From positions 1 through 24,568 of IMG/VR virus record IMGVR_UViG_3300017967_007296: a stretch of 24,568 nucleotides of DNA; one strand, given 5' to 3'. Positions 1 to 7,887 of the stretch are shown one piece after another (the stretch's first letter is position 1; every line of letters begins with the position of its first letter). The notes beneath the pieces are model-generated. The model did no database searches and had not been told where the DNA came from. It was given only the letters and a program-made list of their open reading frames with translations. The stretch comes from a virus. Position numbers and translations under genes: made by a program.

Positions 1-510
1 AGCCACTTCACAGTGGAAATTTGGTACAAGCCAACTTGGACCAGTGCCAACGAAGGTGGTACAGTTATTGCTGAAAACGGTGATGGCATACCAAGTAATA
101 CTTGGCACTATTCTTTAATCGAACATGAAAGAGCACCGTTCGGCGGATTGGCTTATGACTATGCTGGTATATGGACTGGGTCACTAACTGCTGTTAATCC
201 TTTTCTCACAGCAACTGGCTGGAGACAGATCACCTTAACTTATGATGGAACTAACGGCCGTTCTTACACTAATTATGGTGATACTAGTATTAGCCCAAGA
301 ACAGTTGCACTAACCAGATCGTTACCCTGGGATAACAGTGCAGGATATTATTTGATTATGGGTGCAGGTGATACTACCCAACAGTCTGGGTCGGGTGCAA
401 ACTATTTCAAAGGTGATATTGGTATTGTTCGTGCATATAACAGAGCATTGAGTGGCACTGAAATCAAATACAATTACGACAACACCAAGAGTCTTTACGG
501 GTTATCCTAG
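1..510 (+). CDS. LamG/concanavalin A-like domain protein, 3' part (5' end outside window)
   Basis: The reading frame is open from base 1 and ends at the TAG at 508-510, giving 169 visible residues. A GTG at 13 is in frame, but the codons before it (S-H-F-T) continue the same beta strand, so the gene almost certainly starts outside the window. The opening 'FTVEIWYKPTW' and the closing 'RAYNRALSGTEIKYNY' are the two ends of a laminin-G-like (Pfam LamG_3) jelly roll. In T4-like marine phages such domains usually sit in large virion or tail-fibre proteins and may bind carbohydrate on the host surface (family knowledge). Which residues bind ligand cannot be told from this fragment. It converges on the next gene with a 9-base overlap. 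The domain call is firm; the virion role is inference. Confidence 0.8.
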   Translation, partial: SHFTVEIWYKPTWTSANEGGTVIAENGDGIPSNTWHYSLIEHERAPFGGLAYDYAGIWTGSLTAVNPFLTATGWRQITLTYDGTNGRSYTNYGDTSISPRTVALTRSLPWDNSAGYYLIMGAGDTTQQSGSGANYFKGDIGIVRAYNRALSGTEIKYNYDNTKSLYGLS

Positions 511-1638
511 TTTCGTGTATCCTAAGGTTATGTTAGGATCAGTATTCTCATTAACAAATTCAAATATTTTTTCTATGTGATCAATATCTTCTTTGCTACT
601 AACACTGCATAGCTCATTTGCAAAGTGTAATTGTACATTGTTCTCAACTGCAAGATTCAGCAACTCATTTCTGCGTTGTTGATCATCCGGTAAGCAATAG
701 ATGCTACAACACACAATACCGTCAATGGTGTTTAAATTAATAAACTGCTCCAGGCCAGGTAACCAATCTAGATATTCATTTTCAAACTGATAATCGTTAA
801 TATTGATTTGATTTTTTGCACAATAATCATTTATAATTGCTCTTTGCATTGGCAGAGGAATAGGACTACTAAATTTACTGTTCCAACCTGCGTAGCTTAT
901 CCAAGACATATCTTCGGTGATGTTTATTTTTTTATCTCTTTCACCTGGAAAACGGAAGTAGCCACCCGGAGTTTTTCTGTGATAGTGACCATCTTTTACT
1001 AGTATTCTACCATCCATACTCCAGCGTGTTATATCTGTTTCATTGTTGAAATTGCCGTGTACGTGCATTTGCTGAAACAAATGCGCTTGTCCCGGCTGAA
1101 GTGTCACAGGGCGACTGCGGTCTGCACATTCTTGTTGAATTTTTTCAAAGTCCCATTCATGCTCGTAACACCTTTGCGTCAATCCTTTACTTGCTTGAAA
1201 ATCGCTAATCCACATGCTGTTGGTATCATAGCACTCTGTAAACGGTGTCCAGATAGTTCTGAGGCCTAACCCATTGCCTACCCATATGCCCTGGTGGAAT
1301 GCAAGCAGTCTGCCGACTTTTTCTTGATTAGGGATAACAATTCTAATTGTAAAGAATCGCTGTATCATCCACTCTTGATCAACTAACCCAGGAACATAAT
1401 CTCCAAAGTATGAATCTACTCTGTCTTGGAATTCCACTCGATCACAAGCACTTTGGCAATGCCTGCCTAATTCAGAAATTTGCGCAGGTGTAAGTATTTC
1501 GTGTACAGTTTCTAATTTTTCTATTTGTGGAAATTTTTCTTTTGCGACGTTTAACCAAAATTCTGGCCAATTGTGCTTGCTTAAATCGTAGTTGAGAGTT
1601 TGATTATCCCAGCGTGGATCGAGTGCGTTTGGATTCAT
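502..1638 (-). CDS. Fused 2OG-Fe(II) oxygenase-like and LIC12192-type carbohydrate-cluster protein
   Basis: The product has 378 residues and appears to have two parts. Residues ~1-245 resemble the 2OG-Fe(II) oxygenases found in sporadic carbohydrate clusters. They contain an 'FHQGIWVGNG' block (H115-Q116-G117), a distal 'HVHGNFN' block (H194), and a 'TRWSMDGR' block with R205 and R211 as candidate 2-oxoglutarate-binding arginines. Residues ~248-365 resemble the small LIC12192-type partner protein of the same clusters ('PLPMQRAIINDYCAKN', then 'IDGIVCCSIYCLPDDQQRR', then 'LHFANE'). The expected iron-binding HxD/E is HxG here, the change seen in Fe/2OG halogenases. A TATAAATA late box lies 29 bases before the ATG, so late expression is likely. 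The substrate is unknown, probably a sugar or glycan. Family assignment is from memory of the motifs and is moderately sure. Confidence 0.6.
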   Translation of the reverse strand: MNPNALDPRWDNQTLNYDLSKHNWPEFWLNVAKEKFPQIEKLETVHEILTPAQISELGRHCQSACDRVEFQDRVDSYFGDYVPGLVDQEWMIQRFFTIRIVIPNQEKVGRLLAFHQGIWVGNGLGLRTIWTPFTECYDTNSMWISDFQASKGLTQRCYEHEWDFEKIQQECADRSRPVTLQPGQAHLFQQMHVHGNFNNETDITRWSMDGRILVKDGHYHRKTPGGYFRFPGERDKKINITEDMSWISYAGWNSKFSSPIPLPMQRAIINDYCAKNQININDYQFENEYLDWLPGLEQFINLNTIDGIVCCSIYCLPDDQQRRNELLNLAVENNVQLHFANELCSVSSKEDIDHIEKIFEFVNENTDPNITLGYTKLG

Positions 1639-1667
1639 ATATTGTGTCCGTGTTTGTTTAGTACATA

Positions 1668-1675
1668 TATTTATA
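1668..1675 (-). promoter_or_regulatory. T4-type late promoter box, TATAAATA
   Basis: The minus strand reads TATAAATA, the T4 gp55-dependent late promoter -10 consensus. It lies 29 bases upstream of the ATG at 1638 of the oxygenase gene. The same spacing class (26-29 bases) recurs before the peroxiredoxin, nuclease and Sm-like genes, which supports a real promoter family. Confidence 0.65.
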
Positions 1676-1679
1676 ATGC

Positions 1680-1687
1680 ACTAAATA
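1680..1687 (+). promoter_or_regulatory. Possible degenerate late promoter box, ACTAAATA
   Basis: The box differs from TATAAATA in its first two bases and lies exactly 5 bases before the ATG of the GNAT gene. That is the same 5-base gap seen for the two divergent genes at 18413 and 18484. No Shine-Dalgarno sequence precedes this ATG. Weak on its own; it gains weight only from the repeated spacing. Confidence 0.3.
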
Positions 1688-1692
1688 GAAAT

Positions 1693-2157
1693 ATGTTAAC
1701 AAAACGGATAACTTTTGACGAGATTGAACAAGCATGGAAACAACATCTTTGGCAGGATAGAACAACGCCAATAGAAACACACAGTGTTATGACATGGCCC
1801 TTTGAAGGTAGCCCTCCGGAATATGATATGAGTATTTTTGAGTATACTCCTACCTTTTGGGGTACATACATAGACAACGTTCTTGTGGGTGTTAACAGCG
1901 GTCATCAAACCAGTAAAAATCACTATAGAAGCAGAGGGTTATGGGTACATCCAGAATATAGATTAAAAGGTGTATCGCAAACCTTACTTAATATGACTTG
2001 TTTGGAAGGAACGTTTAGGGGGTGTAATCTAGTATGGACGATGCCAAGAGAAACCGCATTGCCAGCCTATACTAAATTTGGCTTTAAAACAATTGGCGGT
2101 TTCTTTGGCACTGATACTTCAGAATCGAATATATATGCTTTTAAGCGTATTGCTTAG
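1693..2157 (+). CDS. GNAT-family N-acetyltransferase
   Basis: The 154-residue product has the GNAT acetyl-CoA-binding core: 'RGLWVHPEYRLKGVSQTLL' is motif A (beta4-alpha3, with a relaxed pyrophosphate loop), and 'ALPAYTKFGFKTIGG' is the beta5/alpha4 motif B. The enzyme should transfer an acetyl group from acetyl-CoA to an amine; the substrate cannot be told. The frame is open back to 1600, but the ATG at 1693 starts right where GNAT-like sequence begins, and the upstream part overlaps the divergent gene's start. No Shine-Dalgarno sequence is visible, and a late-box-like ACTAAATA ends 5 bases upstream, so the transcript may be nearly leaderless. It overlaps the convergent peroxiredoxin gene by 4 bases. 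In this context it could modify an amino sugar or a host protein (inference). Confidence 0.8.
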   Translation: MLTKRITFDEIEQAWKQHLWQDRTTPIETHSVMTWPFEGSPPEYDMSIFEYTPTFWGTYIDNVLVGVNSGHQTSKNHYRSRGLWVHPEYRLKGVSQTLLNMTCLEGTFRGCNLVWTMPRETALPAYTKFGFKTIGGFFGTDTSESNIYAFKRIA

Positions 2158-2684
2158 TTTTGCGCAACAGTTTTGAGATAGTTCATCATACTGTATGCAT
2201 CTGAAACTTCAAACGGATCAACTGGGCAGTCGTCCATCATGCCAGGCTCAATGAACATAGCTTCAATAGTTCCGTTATTAACTACAGCACTGTATCTCCA
2301 ACTACGCATACCGAACCCTAGGTTATCCTTTTTAACAAGCATGCCTAGCTTTCTAGTAAAGTCTCCTGAACCATCTGGTATAGGTTTAACATTTTGTACT
2401 TCTAAATGATCAAACCATGCATTCATTGTGAAGCTATCGTTTACGCTTAAACAGTAAACTTCGTTGACACCATATGACAAAATCTCATCATAGTTTGCAT
2501 CATATCCAGGTAAATGTGTGCTACTGCATGTGGGTGTAAATGCGCCCGGTAGTGCAATTAGCACTACTCTTTGACCTGCAAAGATATCACTACTAGTAAC
2601 ATCTTTCCATTCAAACCCTGGACTCTCGTCTGTTTGAACTCTGGTCTTAAATGTAACTTCTGGTACTTTTAAATCAAATGACAT
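2154..2684 (-). CDS. Prx5-type peroxiredoxin (redoxin family)
   Basis: The product has 176 residues and should reduce hydrogen peroxide or alkyl hydroperoxides in the cytoplasm. 'PGAFTPTCSSTHLPGY' carries the peroxidatic cysteine C53 and T50 of the PxxxTxxC signature. R130 in 'RSWRYSAVV' matches the conserved active-site arginine. C153 near the C-terminus, followed by 'PFEVSDA', recalls the Prx5 form that uses a glutathione/glutaredoxin system; a resolving role for C153 is uncertain. The ATG at 2684 has a strong Shine-Dalgarno (GAGGA, 7 bases away) and a TATAAATA late box 27 bases upstream. It lies directly after the suf genes, which suggests protection of Fe-S clusters or their assembly from peroxide during infection (inference). 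The family call is firm. Confidence 0.93.
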   Translation of the reverse strand: MSFDLKVPEVTFKTRVQTDESPGFEWKDVTSSDIFAGQRVVLIALPGAFTPTCSSTHLPGYDANYDEILSYGVNEVYCLSVNDSFTMNAWFDHLEVQNVKPIPDGSGDFTRKLGMLVKKDNLGFGMRSWRYSAVVNNGTIEAMFIEPGMMDDCPVDPFEVSDAYSMMNYLKTVAQN

Positions 2685-2711
2685 TGTGTTTTCCTCTGTG
2701 TGTGTCTGGTT

Positions 2712-2719
2712 TATTTATA
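2712..2719 (-). promoter_or_regulatory. T4-type late promoter box, TATAAATA
   Basis: An exact TATAAATA on the minus strand lies in the 40-base gap between the SufT-like gene and the peroxiredoxin gene, 27 bases before the peroxiredoxin ATG. It would let peroxiredoxin be made late independently of the suf genes. Confidence 0.7.
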
Positions 2720-2724
2720 TAGGG

Positions 2725-3045
2725 TTATAATATACCCATGTAATACTTGGCTGCATCTGAAATTTTTTCAGGATTCCATGGCGGGTCAAATGTTAAGTTT
2801 ATACTGACAACACCCACATTTTCAACTTTTTTACAGTAATAGTCTACCATGTCTAATATTTCTTCGCCAAATGGGCAGTTTGGAGCAGTTAATGTCATTA
2901 GCAAATCAACGTCTCCGAATTTATCTACTTCTAATTTGTATATCAACCCGAGATCCACAATGTTGATTCCAATTTCAGGATCAACAACTTTTTCAAGGTT
3001 CTCCATGATTTTATCATTTATTTCAGTCTGTTTATTGCTTTGCAT
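2725..3045 (-). CDS. SufT-like MIP18-family (DUF59) Fe-S assembly factor
   Basis: The product has 106 residues and is a single MIP18/DUF59 domain. It shows 'VVDPEIGINIVDLGLIY' near the N-terminus, 'MTLTAPNCPFGEE' with the conserved cysteine in the middle, and 'LTFDPPWNPEKISDAAK' near the C-terminus, all hallmark blocks of the family. Members such as SufT help Fe-S cluster maturation or delivery to client proteins. The start at 3045 overlaps the sufS stop by 28 bases and lacks a clear Shine-Dalgarno. An in-frame ATG at 3006, just before the conserved domain, is an alternative. As last gene of the suf run it completes a SufB-C-D-S-T order. In some bacteria a DUF59 gene closes the suf operon in the same way (family knowledge). 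Confidence 0.9.
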   Translation of the reverse strand: MQSNKQTEINDKIMENLEKVVDPEIGINIVDLGLIYKLEVDKFGDVDLLMTLTAPNCPFGEEILDMVDYYCKKVENVGVVSINLTFDPPWNPEKISDAAKYYMGIL

Positions 3046-4223
3046 AATTCATCTACAAGTTTTTTACAATCATCTTCTGTGTTATACACACCCCAACTAA
3101 TACGCATCACACCATTATTACTAATTTTTTGTACTAAAGGATGAGCACACAGTTTACCAGTTCTCACAGCAACATTTTTTGTACCTAAAATACTGCCTAC
3201 ATCGCCAGGATGCAATCCATCAAATGTTATTGATAAAATATTTTTAATTATTGTATGATCCTCTACAAAGTCAAGTTGATTACCAGGAATACTAATTCCT
3301 GAAATTGTGTGTAAACCGGCTTGTAATAACCATTTGTAAACTTTATCTATTTTATTACCGATAGTGTTATATCCTGTATAGTTTATCCATTCTGCAGCTA
3401 CGCCCATACCTATCATGCCTGCTATGTTAGGTGTTCCTGCTTCGTGCTTCATTGGGCCTGTATAAAATTCTATGTTACCGTGTAAATTATAACTGTGAAC
3501 TGTGCCGCCTCCATATGTCAGAGGGCGCAAATCATCAAAGCCAGCCCTACTGTATAATACACCGATTCCTGTAGGTCCGTACATTTTATGACCACTGAAT
3601 ACAGCAAAGTCTATGTTAGTATTTTCCACATCGAACCTGTGAGTACCAATAGTTTGACAAGCGTCAATACAAACTACCAACCCGCAACCTTTTGCTACTC
3701 CTGCAAGTAATCTCCATTGTGTAGAAAACCCAGTAACGTTACTAGTGGAAACAATACTTAACAGAGAATTAGGATATTTTTGAAACAGTTTACTGGCGTG
3801 ATCAATGTCTATTTCGCCTTTAAAATCTACAGGCAGAACCTGTAATCTACCGTTGTCTATGGTCCTTCCTTGTATTAACCATGGCAGTATGTTTGCTGTG
3901 TGTTCTGCATCGCTTATAAACACTGTTTCAACATCTTTGAACCACTCAGCAACCATGTTTAATCCAGCAGTAGCACCGTTTGTAAAACATATATTATCGG
4001 ATTTAGTGTTTATTAAATCAGCAATTTGTTCTCTAGCTGTGTCAACTTTATCGCTCACACTACGACTTATTTCGTAATCTCCTCTGTGTATATTGCACCT
4101 TTCGTTTTCGTAATAATTGTTCATTGCAGACAATACACTTTGATGTGTTTGAGTGCTGGCAGCGTTATCAAAATATGCCAGTTCGGGATTGTTTCTCAGC
4201 GTAGGGAATTCTTCTTTGAGCAC
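3018..4223 (-). CDS. sufS: SufS cysteine desulfurase
   Basis: The product has 401 residues, the normal length for a group II cysteine desulfurase. It takes sulfur from L-cysteine with PLP and passes it as persulfide to the SufBCD scaffold. Catalytic features are all present: the PLP lysine K213 in 'FSGHKMYGPTGIG', H108 in 'AEHTANILPW', D187 in 'DACQ', the persulfide cysteine C359 in 'RTGKLCAHPL', and R374 in 'MRISWGVYNT'. Translation starts at a GTG, which overlaps the TAG of sufD by one base (TAGTG) and has AGGAG 7 bases upstream. No sufE or sufU partner gene is in the window, so sulfur relay may be direct or rely on a host protein (inference). The enzyme appears intact and active. Confidence 0.96.
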   Translation of the reverse strand: MLKEEFPTLRNNPELAYFDNAASTQTHQSVLSAMNNYYENERCNIHRGDYEISRSVSDKVDTAREQIADLINTKSDNICFTNGATAGLNMVAEWFKDVETVFISDAEHTANILPWLIQGRTIDNGRLQVLPVDFKGEIDIDHASKLFQKYPNSLLSIVSTSNVTGFSTQWRLLAGVAKGCGLVVCIDACQTIGTHRFDVENTNIDFAVFSGHKMYGPTGIGVLYSRAGFDDLRPLTYGGGTVHSYNLHGNIEFYTGPMKHEAGTPNIAGMIGMGVAAEWINYTGYNTIGNKIDKVYKWLLQAGLHTISGISIPGNQLDFVEDHTIIKNILSITFDGLHPGDVGSILGTKNVAVRTGKLCAHPLVQKISNNGVMRISWGVYNTEDDCKKLVDELCKAINRLK

Positions 4224-5401
4224 TATATTTCTCCTAAAAACGCACTAATAATTAGTTCTTTTGCATCGTCGGGAGATATGCCGCGACTGTTCAGCAAGTA
4301 CATGGCATCTGCATCTACGGTGCTCACAGTACATCCATGACTGCATTTTATTTCTTTGGTTGCAATGTCTAGCCTGGGTTGTGTTATAACTTTTGCGTGT
4401 TTTGTTAGTTGTAAATTTTTATTAACCAAATCAGAGTCAACATGTTGCGCTTGCTTGTCAACTTTAATATTTCCTATAAAATTAAAGCAACCGTGATCGT
4501 TGACAACTGATCTAGCATTCACTCTACTAAAACTGTCTGATCCTTTATGATGTATGTTTATAATTACATCTTCGCTGTTGTGCTCATCGACATAATTTTT
4601 GCATTCTATGTCGGTGTATGTTTGTTGCATGCATTCAACATGGAAATCTTGATGGCAGTATTTGCTGGAAGCATACGATTTATTTGTGTCAATTTCAACG
4701 TGGCTCATAGGATGCTGAATAACTTCACTGCTTATAAATTGATGCGATTGTGTGTGTGAATCTCCTTTCACAATACGGGTAACAAACAGCTTTGCGCCTT
4801 CTCTCACAATGTACACATTTTTATAAAACTTTAACGATGCGTCTGCTTGAAATACTTCTGTTATTTCTATATCAGAGTATGGAGCAATGTCTATGAAGTT
4901 TGTAATACTTTCAAAGTTGCTGGGATCATCGTTCGTTTTGTTAGATACATAAAATATATCGTGATGCTGCTTGGTGTCAGACCTCAAAGAAATACCAGTT
5001 ATGCCAGTACTGGTAGCCATGGCCCAATCGCTTATTTTATCTTTTGTTTTAAAAAAGTTCTCGTACATTTTTGTACGCTTGTTATTTGTGTTAAATGTTT
5101 TGATATTTTGATCGCCCCATAGTCTGCCGTCTCTGTTTACAACTGCACCTTCAGATACAATTATTGCAGGGGTATACATAGTATCTAACTTAGTAGGACG
5201 AGGCCAGGGTTTTGACCAATCAAACGCTTTAACTAGGTTGAAATTTTCTAGTCGTTTTAACTGCGATGTGTTGTACAGTGGGTTGTTAAATATTTCAGTG
5301 TTGATATTGTGATCAAGCGAACTGGTAAAATATTTAAAGTATTTTGGTAAATTTTTAAATGAAATGTCTATTTCATTGTGTTTGGTATTGTTTAAAACCA
5401 T
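4223..5401 (-). CDS. sufD: SufD Fe-S scaffold subunit
   Basis: The product has 392 residues from the ATG at 5401, which has AAGGA 11 bases upstream. A longer frame to 5464 would overlap sufC by 92 bases and is less likely. SufD pairs with SufB and SufC in the SufBC2D scaffold where clusters are built. The C-terminus carries the diagnostic 'KCSHGCTVSTVDADAMYLL' with H355, equivalent to E. coli SufD H360, followed by 'SRGISPDDAKELIISAF'. An 'RDGRLWGDQNI' block is visible near residue 90. The N-terminal half is divergent from cellular SufD as far as I can judge, and the protein is a little shorter than the usual ~420 residues. Its place between sufC and sufS and the single-base overlap with sufS support the call. 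Confidence 0.93.
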   Translation of the reverse strand: MVLNNTKHNEIDISFKNLPKYFKYFTSSLDHNINTEIFNNPLYNTSQLKRLENFNLVKAFDWSKPWPRPTKLDTMYTPAIIVSEGAVVNRDGRLWGDQNIKTFNTNNKRTKMYENFFKTKDKISDWAMATSTGITGISLRSDTKQHHDIFYVSNKTNDDPSNFESITNFIDIAPYSDIEITEVFQADASLKFYKNVYIVREGAKLFVTRIVKGDSHTQSHQFISSEVIQHPMSHVEIDTNKSYASSKYCHQDFHVECMQQTYTDIECKNYVDEHNSEDVIINIHHKGSDSFSRVNARSVVNDHGCFNFIGNIKVDKQAQHVDSDLVNKNLQLTKHAKVITQPRLDIATKEIKCSHGCTVSTVDADAMYLLNSRGISPDDAKELIISAFLGEI

Positions 5402-6101
5402 TTGCACATATATCCTTAACAACTGACGTATCTGTAAACTGTGTTGCAGTGTTGTTTGCAACAACCGATACAGTAGTTGGTTGTAAACTTGTTAGTAATT
5501 TTTCATAATGACTGATTACTATCAAACACTTGTTATTGTTTTTTGTAAAATCTTTTAATGTTTTTATTAGTAAGTTAATAGAATCTATGTCTAATCCGCT
5601 GTCCGGTTCGTCTAGTATTGCAACTGATGGATCAAACATCAACATCTGTATAAGTTCGTTTTTCTTTTTCTCTCCGCCTGATGCATGAACGTTTAAATCT
5701 AACTTGTCCCATCCGTGTGACAAGTTAAAGTCTTTTGCAAGACCTCGAAATGCGTTCAAACTAGTTGCAATGCTTTTAGTAGAGTCTGCCCTCGGTCCTA
5801 TCATATTTTTAATTAATTGAAAGTTACTCAGTCCTTGTATAGGTGTAGGATTTTGAAAACTAAGAAAAATACCTTCCTGTGCTCTAATATGTGTTGGCTC
5901 ATCTGTGATATCTCTGTTATTGTGTAACACTGTGCCCGCTGTGTCGTATAGTGGATTACCCATAATTGCATGTGCAAGTGTGCTTTTACCTGCTCCGTTA
6001 GGGCCCATAATAAAATGTACACCTGTGCCAAACTCTAAATTCACATTATCGAGTATTTTTGTTTGTTCTCTGCTTATAGAAATATTTTCTAATTTTAACA
6101 T
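5373..6101 (-). CDS. sufC: SufC ATPase of the SUF scaffold
   Basis: The 242-residue product is an ABC-type ATPase that drives conformational change in SufBC2D. It has the Walker A at residues 33-41 ('GPNGAGKST'), the SufC-type signature at 141-150 ('SGGEKKKNEL'), Walker B with D-loop at 161-173 ('AILDEPDSGLDID') and the switch histidine H198. The 'EKKKNE' and 'DSGLDID' forms are specific to SufC rather than to transporter ATPases. There are no membrane segments. The ATG at 6101 overlaps the sufB stop by one base (TAATG) and has an AGGAG-type ribosome site inside the end of sufB, so the two are translationally coupled. Confidence 0.96.
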   Translation of the reverse strand: MLKLENISISREQTKILDNVNLEFGTGVHFIMGPNGAGKSTLAHAIMGNPLYDTAGTVLHNNRDITDEPTHIRAQEGIFLSFQNPTPIQGLSNFQLIKNMIGPRADSTKSIATSLNAFRGLAKDFNLSHGWDKLDLNVHASGGEKKKNELIQMLMFDPSVAILDEPDSGLDIDSINLLIKTLKDFTKNNNKCLIVISHYEKLLTSLQPTTVSVVANNTATQFTDTSVVKDICANGFKQYQTQ

Positions 6102-7537
6102 TATCCTACTGCTCCTTCCAGTGTTACACTTAGCAATTTGTTAGCTTCTGCAGCAAACTCCAGCGGTAACTTTTGAAATACATCTTTGCAAAATCCTGTG
6201 ACTATGCAACTTACTGCATCTTCCTCGCTAAGTCCTTTACATTGCAAATAGTACAATGCTTCTTCGCTTAATTTGCCGGTAGTGGCTTCGTGTTCTACAA
6301 TACTGGAGTCGTTTAGTTGTTTTACTGTGGGCAATGTAATTGCAACACTATCGTCAAGCATCAAACTGTCGCACTGCGTATAGTTTCTACTGTTCTCTGC
6401 ATTTTTACTAATTTGTACGAGACCTCTGTATGTATTACTGCTAGATCCACTGCTGATTCCTTTGCTGATAATGGTACTTTTTGTATTCTTACCGCTGTGT
6501 ATCATTTTGGTTCCAGTATCAGCTTGTTGCTTATTTTTAGTTACAGCAACACTATAAAACTCGCCAACACTGCCATCGCCTCTAAGTAAACAAGAGGGGT
6601 ACTTCCAAGTAACAGCAGACCCTGTTTCAACTTGAGTCCAAGTAATTTTTGAATTGTCACCTCTACAATCTCCTCTTTTAGTAACAAAGTTTAGTACGCC
6701 GCCGACTCCATTCTCATCACCTGGATACCAGTTTTGTACTGTGCTATATTTTATTTCTGCACCTTCTAGTGCTATGAGTTCCACAACTGCTGCATGTAAT
6801 GTGTTCTCGCTATATGCAGGAGCAGTGCAACCTTCTAAATAACTTACATAACTTTCATCATCACAAATAATCAATGTACGTTCAAACTGTCCTGTGTTGC
6901 GAGCATTTATACGGAAGTATGTGTTTAGTTCTAGAGGACAGCGCACACCTTTAGGAATATAGCAAAATGTACCGTCTGAAAACACTGCGCTGTTTAATGT
7001 AGCAAAATAGTTATCTTTATAAGATACTACACTTCCCAAATATTGTTTAACCAGCTCTGGATGATTTTGTACTGCTTCACTTATACTGCAAAATATAATG
7101 CCGTGTTTTTTCAATTCATCTTGGAATGTTGTTGCTATACTTACACTATCAAATACTGCATCAACTGCAACAGTGGGAATAACATTATTATCTTTTTCTA
7201 ACCCTAACAGTGCATCTCGCTCGTGCAGCGGCACACCTAATTTATCAAATGTGTCTAGTATTTCTTGAGGTATATCTTCTTTTTTTCTAAACTTTGGTGC
7301 AGAATAATACTTTAATTTTTGATAATCTATTTTGTTATATGTAACATTTGCCCAAGTAGGTTCGGTAAGTTTTTGCAAATGATTATATGCATCAACTCTA
7401 AAGTTTGTCAACCAGTTAGGTTCGTTTTTTATTTGACTGATCTTTCGAACAATATCAATTGATAAACCTGTTTCAAAGTCTTCGTTGTCAATGTCTGTTA
7501 TGAACCCCTCTGGGTATTCATAATTTTGTGTTTGCAT
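6101..7537 (-). CDS. sufB: SufB Fe-S scaffold subunit
   Basis: The product has 478 residues, close to bacterial SufB (about 480-495). SufB receives persulfide sulfur and carries the nascent cluster. 'SYLEGCTAP' (C237) matches E. coli C254, '[12 protein letters not shown]' (C389) matches C405, and '[15 protein letters not shown]' (H416-E417) matches the H433/E434 pair. The C-terminal '[20 protein letters not shown]' is typical of SufB. All residues I know to be needed are kept, so it should be functional. Its start is one base after the clpS stop, with no strong Shine-Dalgarno, so it is probably coupled to clpS translation. It heads the sufBCDS-T order. Confidence 0.96.
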   Translation of the reverse strand: MQTQNYEYPEGFITDIDNEDFETGLSIDIVRKISQIKNEPNWLTNFRVDAYNHLQKLTEPTWANVTYNKIDYQKLKYYSAPKFRKKEDIPQEILDTFDKLGVPLHERDALLGLEKDNNVIPTVAVDAVFDSVSIATTFQDELKKHGIIFCSISEAVQNHPELVKQYLGSVVSYKDNYFATLNSAVFSDGTFCYIPKGVRCPLELNTYFRINARNTGQFERTLIICDDESYVSYLEGCTAPAYSENTLHAAVVELIALEGAEIKYSTVQNWYPGDENGVGGVLNFVTKRGDCRGDNSKITWTQVETGSAVTWKYPSCLLRGDGSVGEFYSVAVTKNKQQADTGTKMIHSGKNTKSTIISKGISSGSSSNTYRGLVQISKNAENSRNYTQCDSLMLDDSVAITLPTVKQLNDSSIVEHEATTGKLSEEALYYLQCKGLSEEDAVSCIVTGFCKDVFQKLPLEFAAEANKLLSVTLEGAVG

Positions 7538-7538
7538 A

Positions 7539-7841
7539 TTAAGTAGGTTCTACTATAATTTTTAAGGGATGTCCGTTGTGTCTTGCAATTATTGTTGATT
7601 CTTGTTGTTTTTGTTCTGCAATTTCTTGACCATATACACCTGCAATGCCTTTGCCTTTTTCGTGTATGTTGAGTGTAATTTCTTTAGACTCGTTTATGTT
7701 TTTATTAAAAACTTCTACCAGTAATTGAATTACAAATTCCATGGGCGTAAAGTCGTCATTGAGTAATACAACTTTAAATCTTTCTGGAAATTTAATATCT
7801 GTTCTTGTTCTGGTGCTTGTGTTTGTCTGTTGGTTAGCCAT
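7539..7841 (-). CDS. clpS: ClpS-like adaptor for Clp protease
   Basis: The 100-residue product matches ClpS along its whole folded core: '[20 protein letters not shown]' (N28-D29-D30, M34) and '[20 protein letters not shown]' (H60), then 'HPLKIIVEP'. In E. coli the equivalent Asn/Asp pair and His bind the alpha-amino group of N-degron substrates, and the Met gates the pocket; all are kept here. Residues 1-20 are the usual flexible tail. Host ClpS works with ClpA, which is not in this window; a phage ClpX is encoded 7 kb away. It sits between hsp20 and sufB and its stop nearly touches the sufB start. The ribosome site (TAGGT) is modest. It could redirect the host N-degron pathway during infection (inference). 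Confidence 0.95.
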   Translation of the reverse strand: MANQQTNTSTRTRTDIKFPERFKVVLLNDDFTPMEFVIQLLVEVFNKNINESKEITLNIHEKGKGIAGVYGQEIAEQKQQESTIIARHNGHPLKIIVEPT

Positions 7842-7855
7842 ATCATTTACCTAGT

Positions 7856-7877
7856 GTTGCGGGGTTTCCCCCGCAAC
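7856..7877 (-). terminator. Perfect 9-bp hairpin with a GAAA tetraloop between hsp20 and clpS
   Basis: Bases 7856-7864 and 7869-7877 are perfect inverted repeats, mostly G-C. In the minus-strand RNA the 4-base loop reads GAAA, a GNRA tetraloop closed by G-C. No U-tract follows on the minus strand, so it may be a partial terminator, an RNA-processing or 3'-end protection element for hsp20 mRNA, or a control point for clpS-suf. The tetraloop exists only in the minus-strand sense, the direction of transcription. Confidence 0.6.
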
Positions 7878-7887
7878 ATGTGATTAT

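Noticed and set aside
519-539. 7-bp hairpin (ATCCTAA/TTAGGAT) after the LamG gene
   Set aside because: AT-rich, no U-tract, and wholly inside the coding end of the oxygenase gene; not convincing as a terminator.
1600-1692. N-terminal extension of the GNAT gene (open frame back to an ATG at 1600)
   Set aside because: It overlaps the divergent oxygenase gene start, has no GNAT-like sequence, and the ATG at 1693 sits right at the domain start.
5402-5464. Longer sufD start at 5464
   Set aside because: It would overlap sufC by 92 bases; the ATG at 5401 has its own AAGGA and fits the family start better.
6904-6911. TATAAATG late-like box inside sufB
   Set aside because: One mismatch, deep in a coding region, and no gene start within 800 bases downstream.
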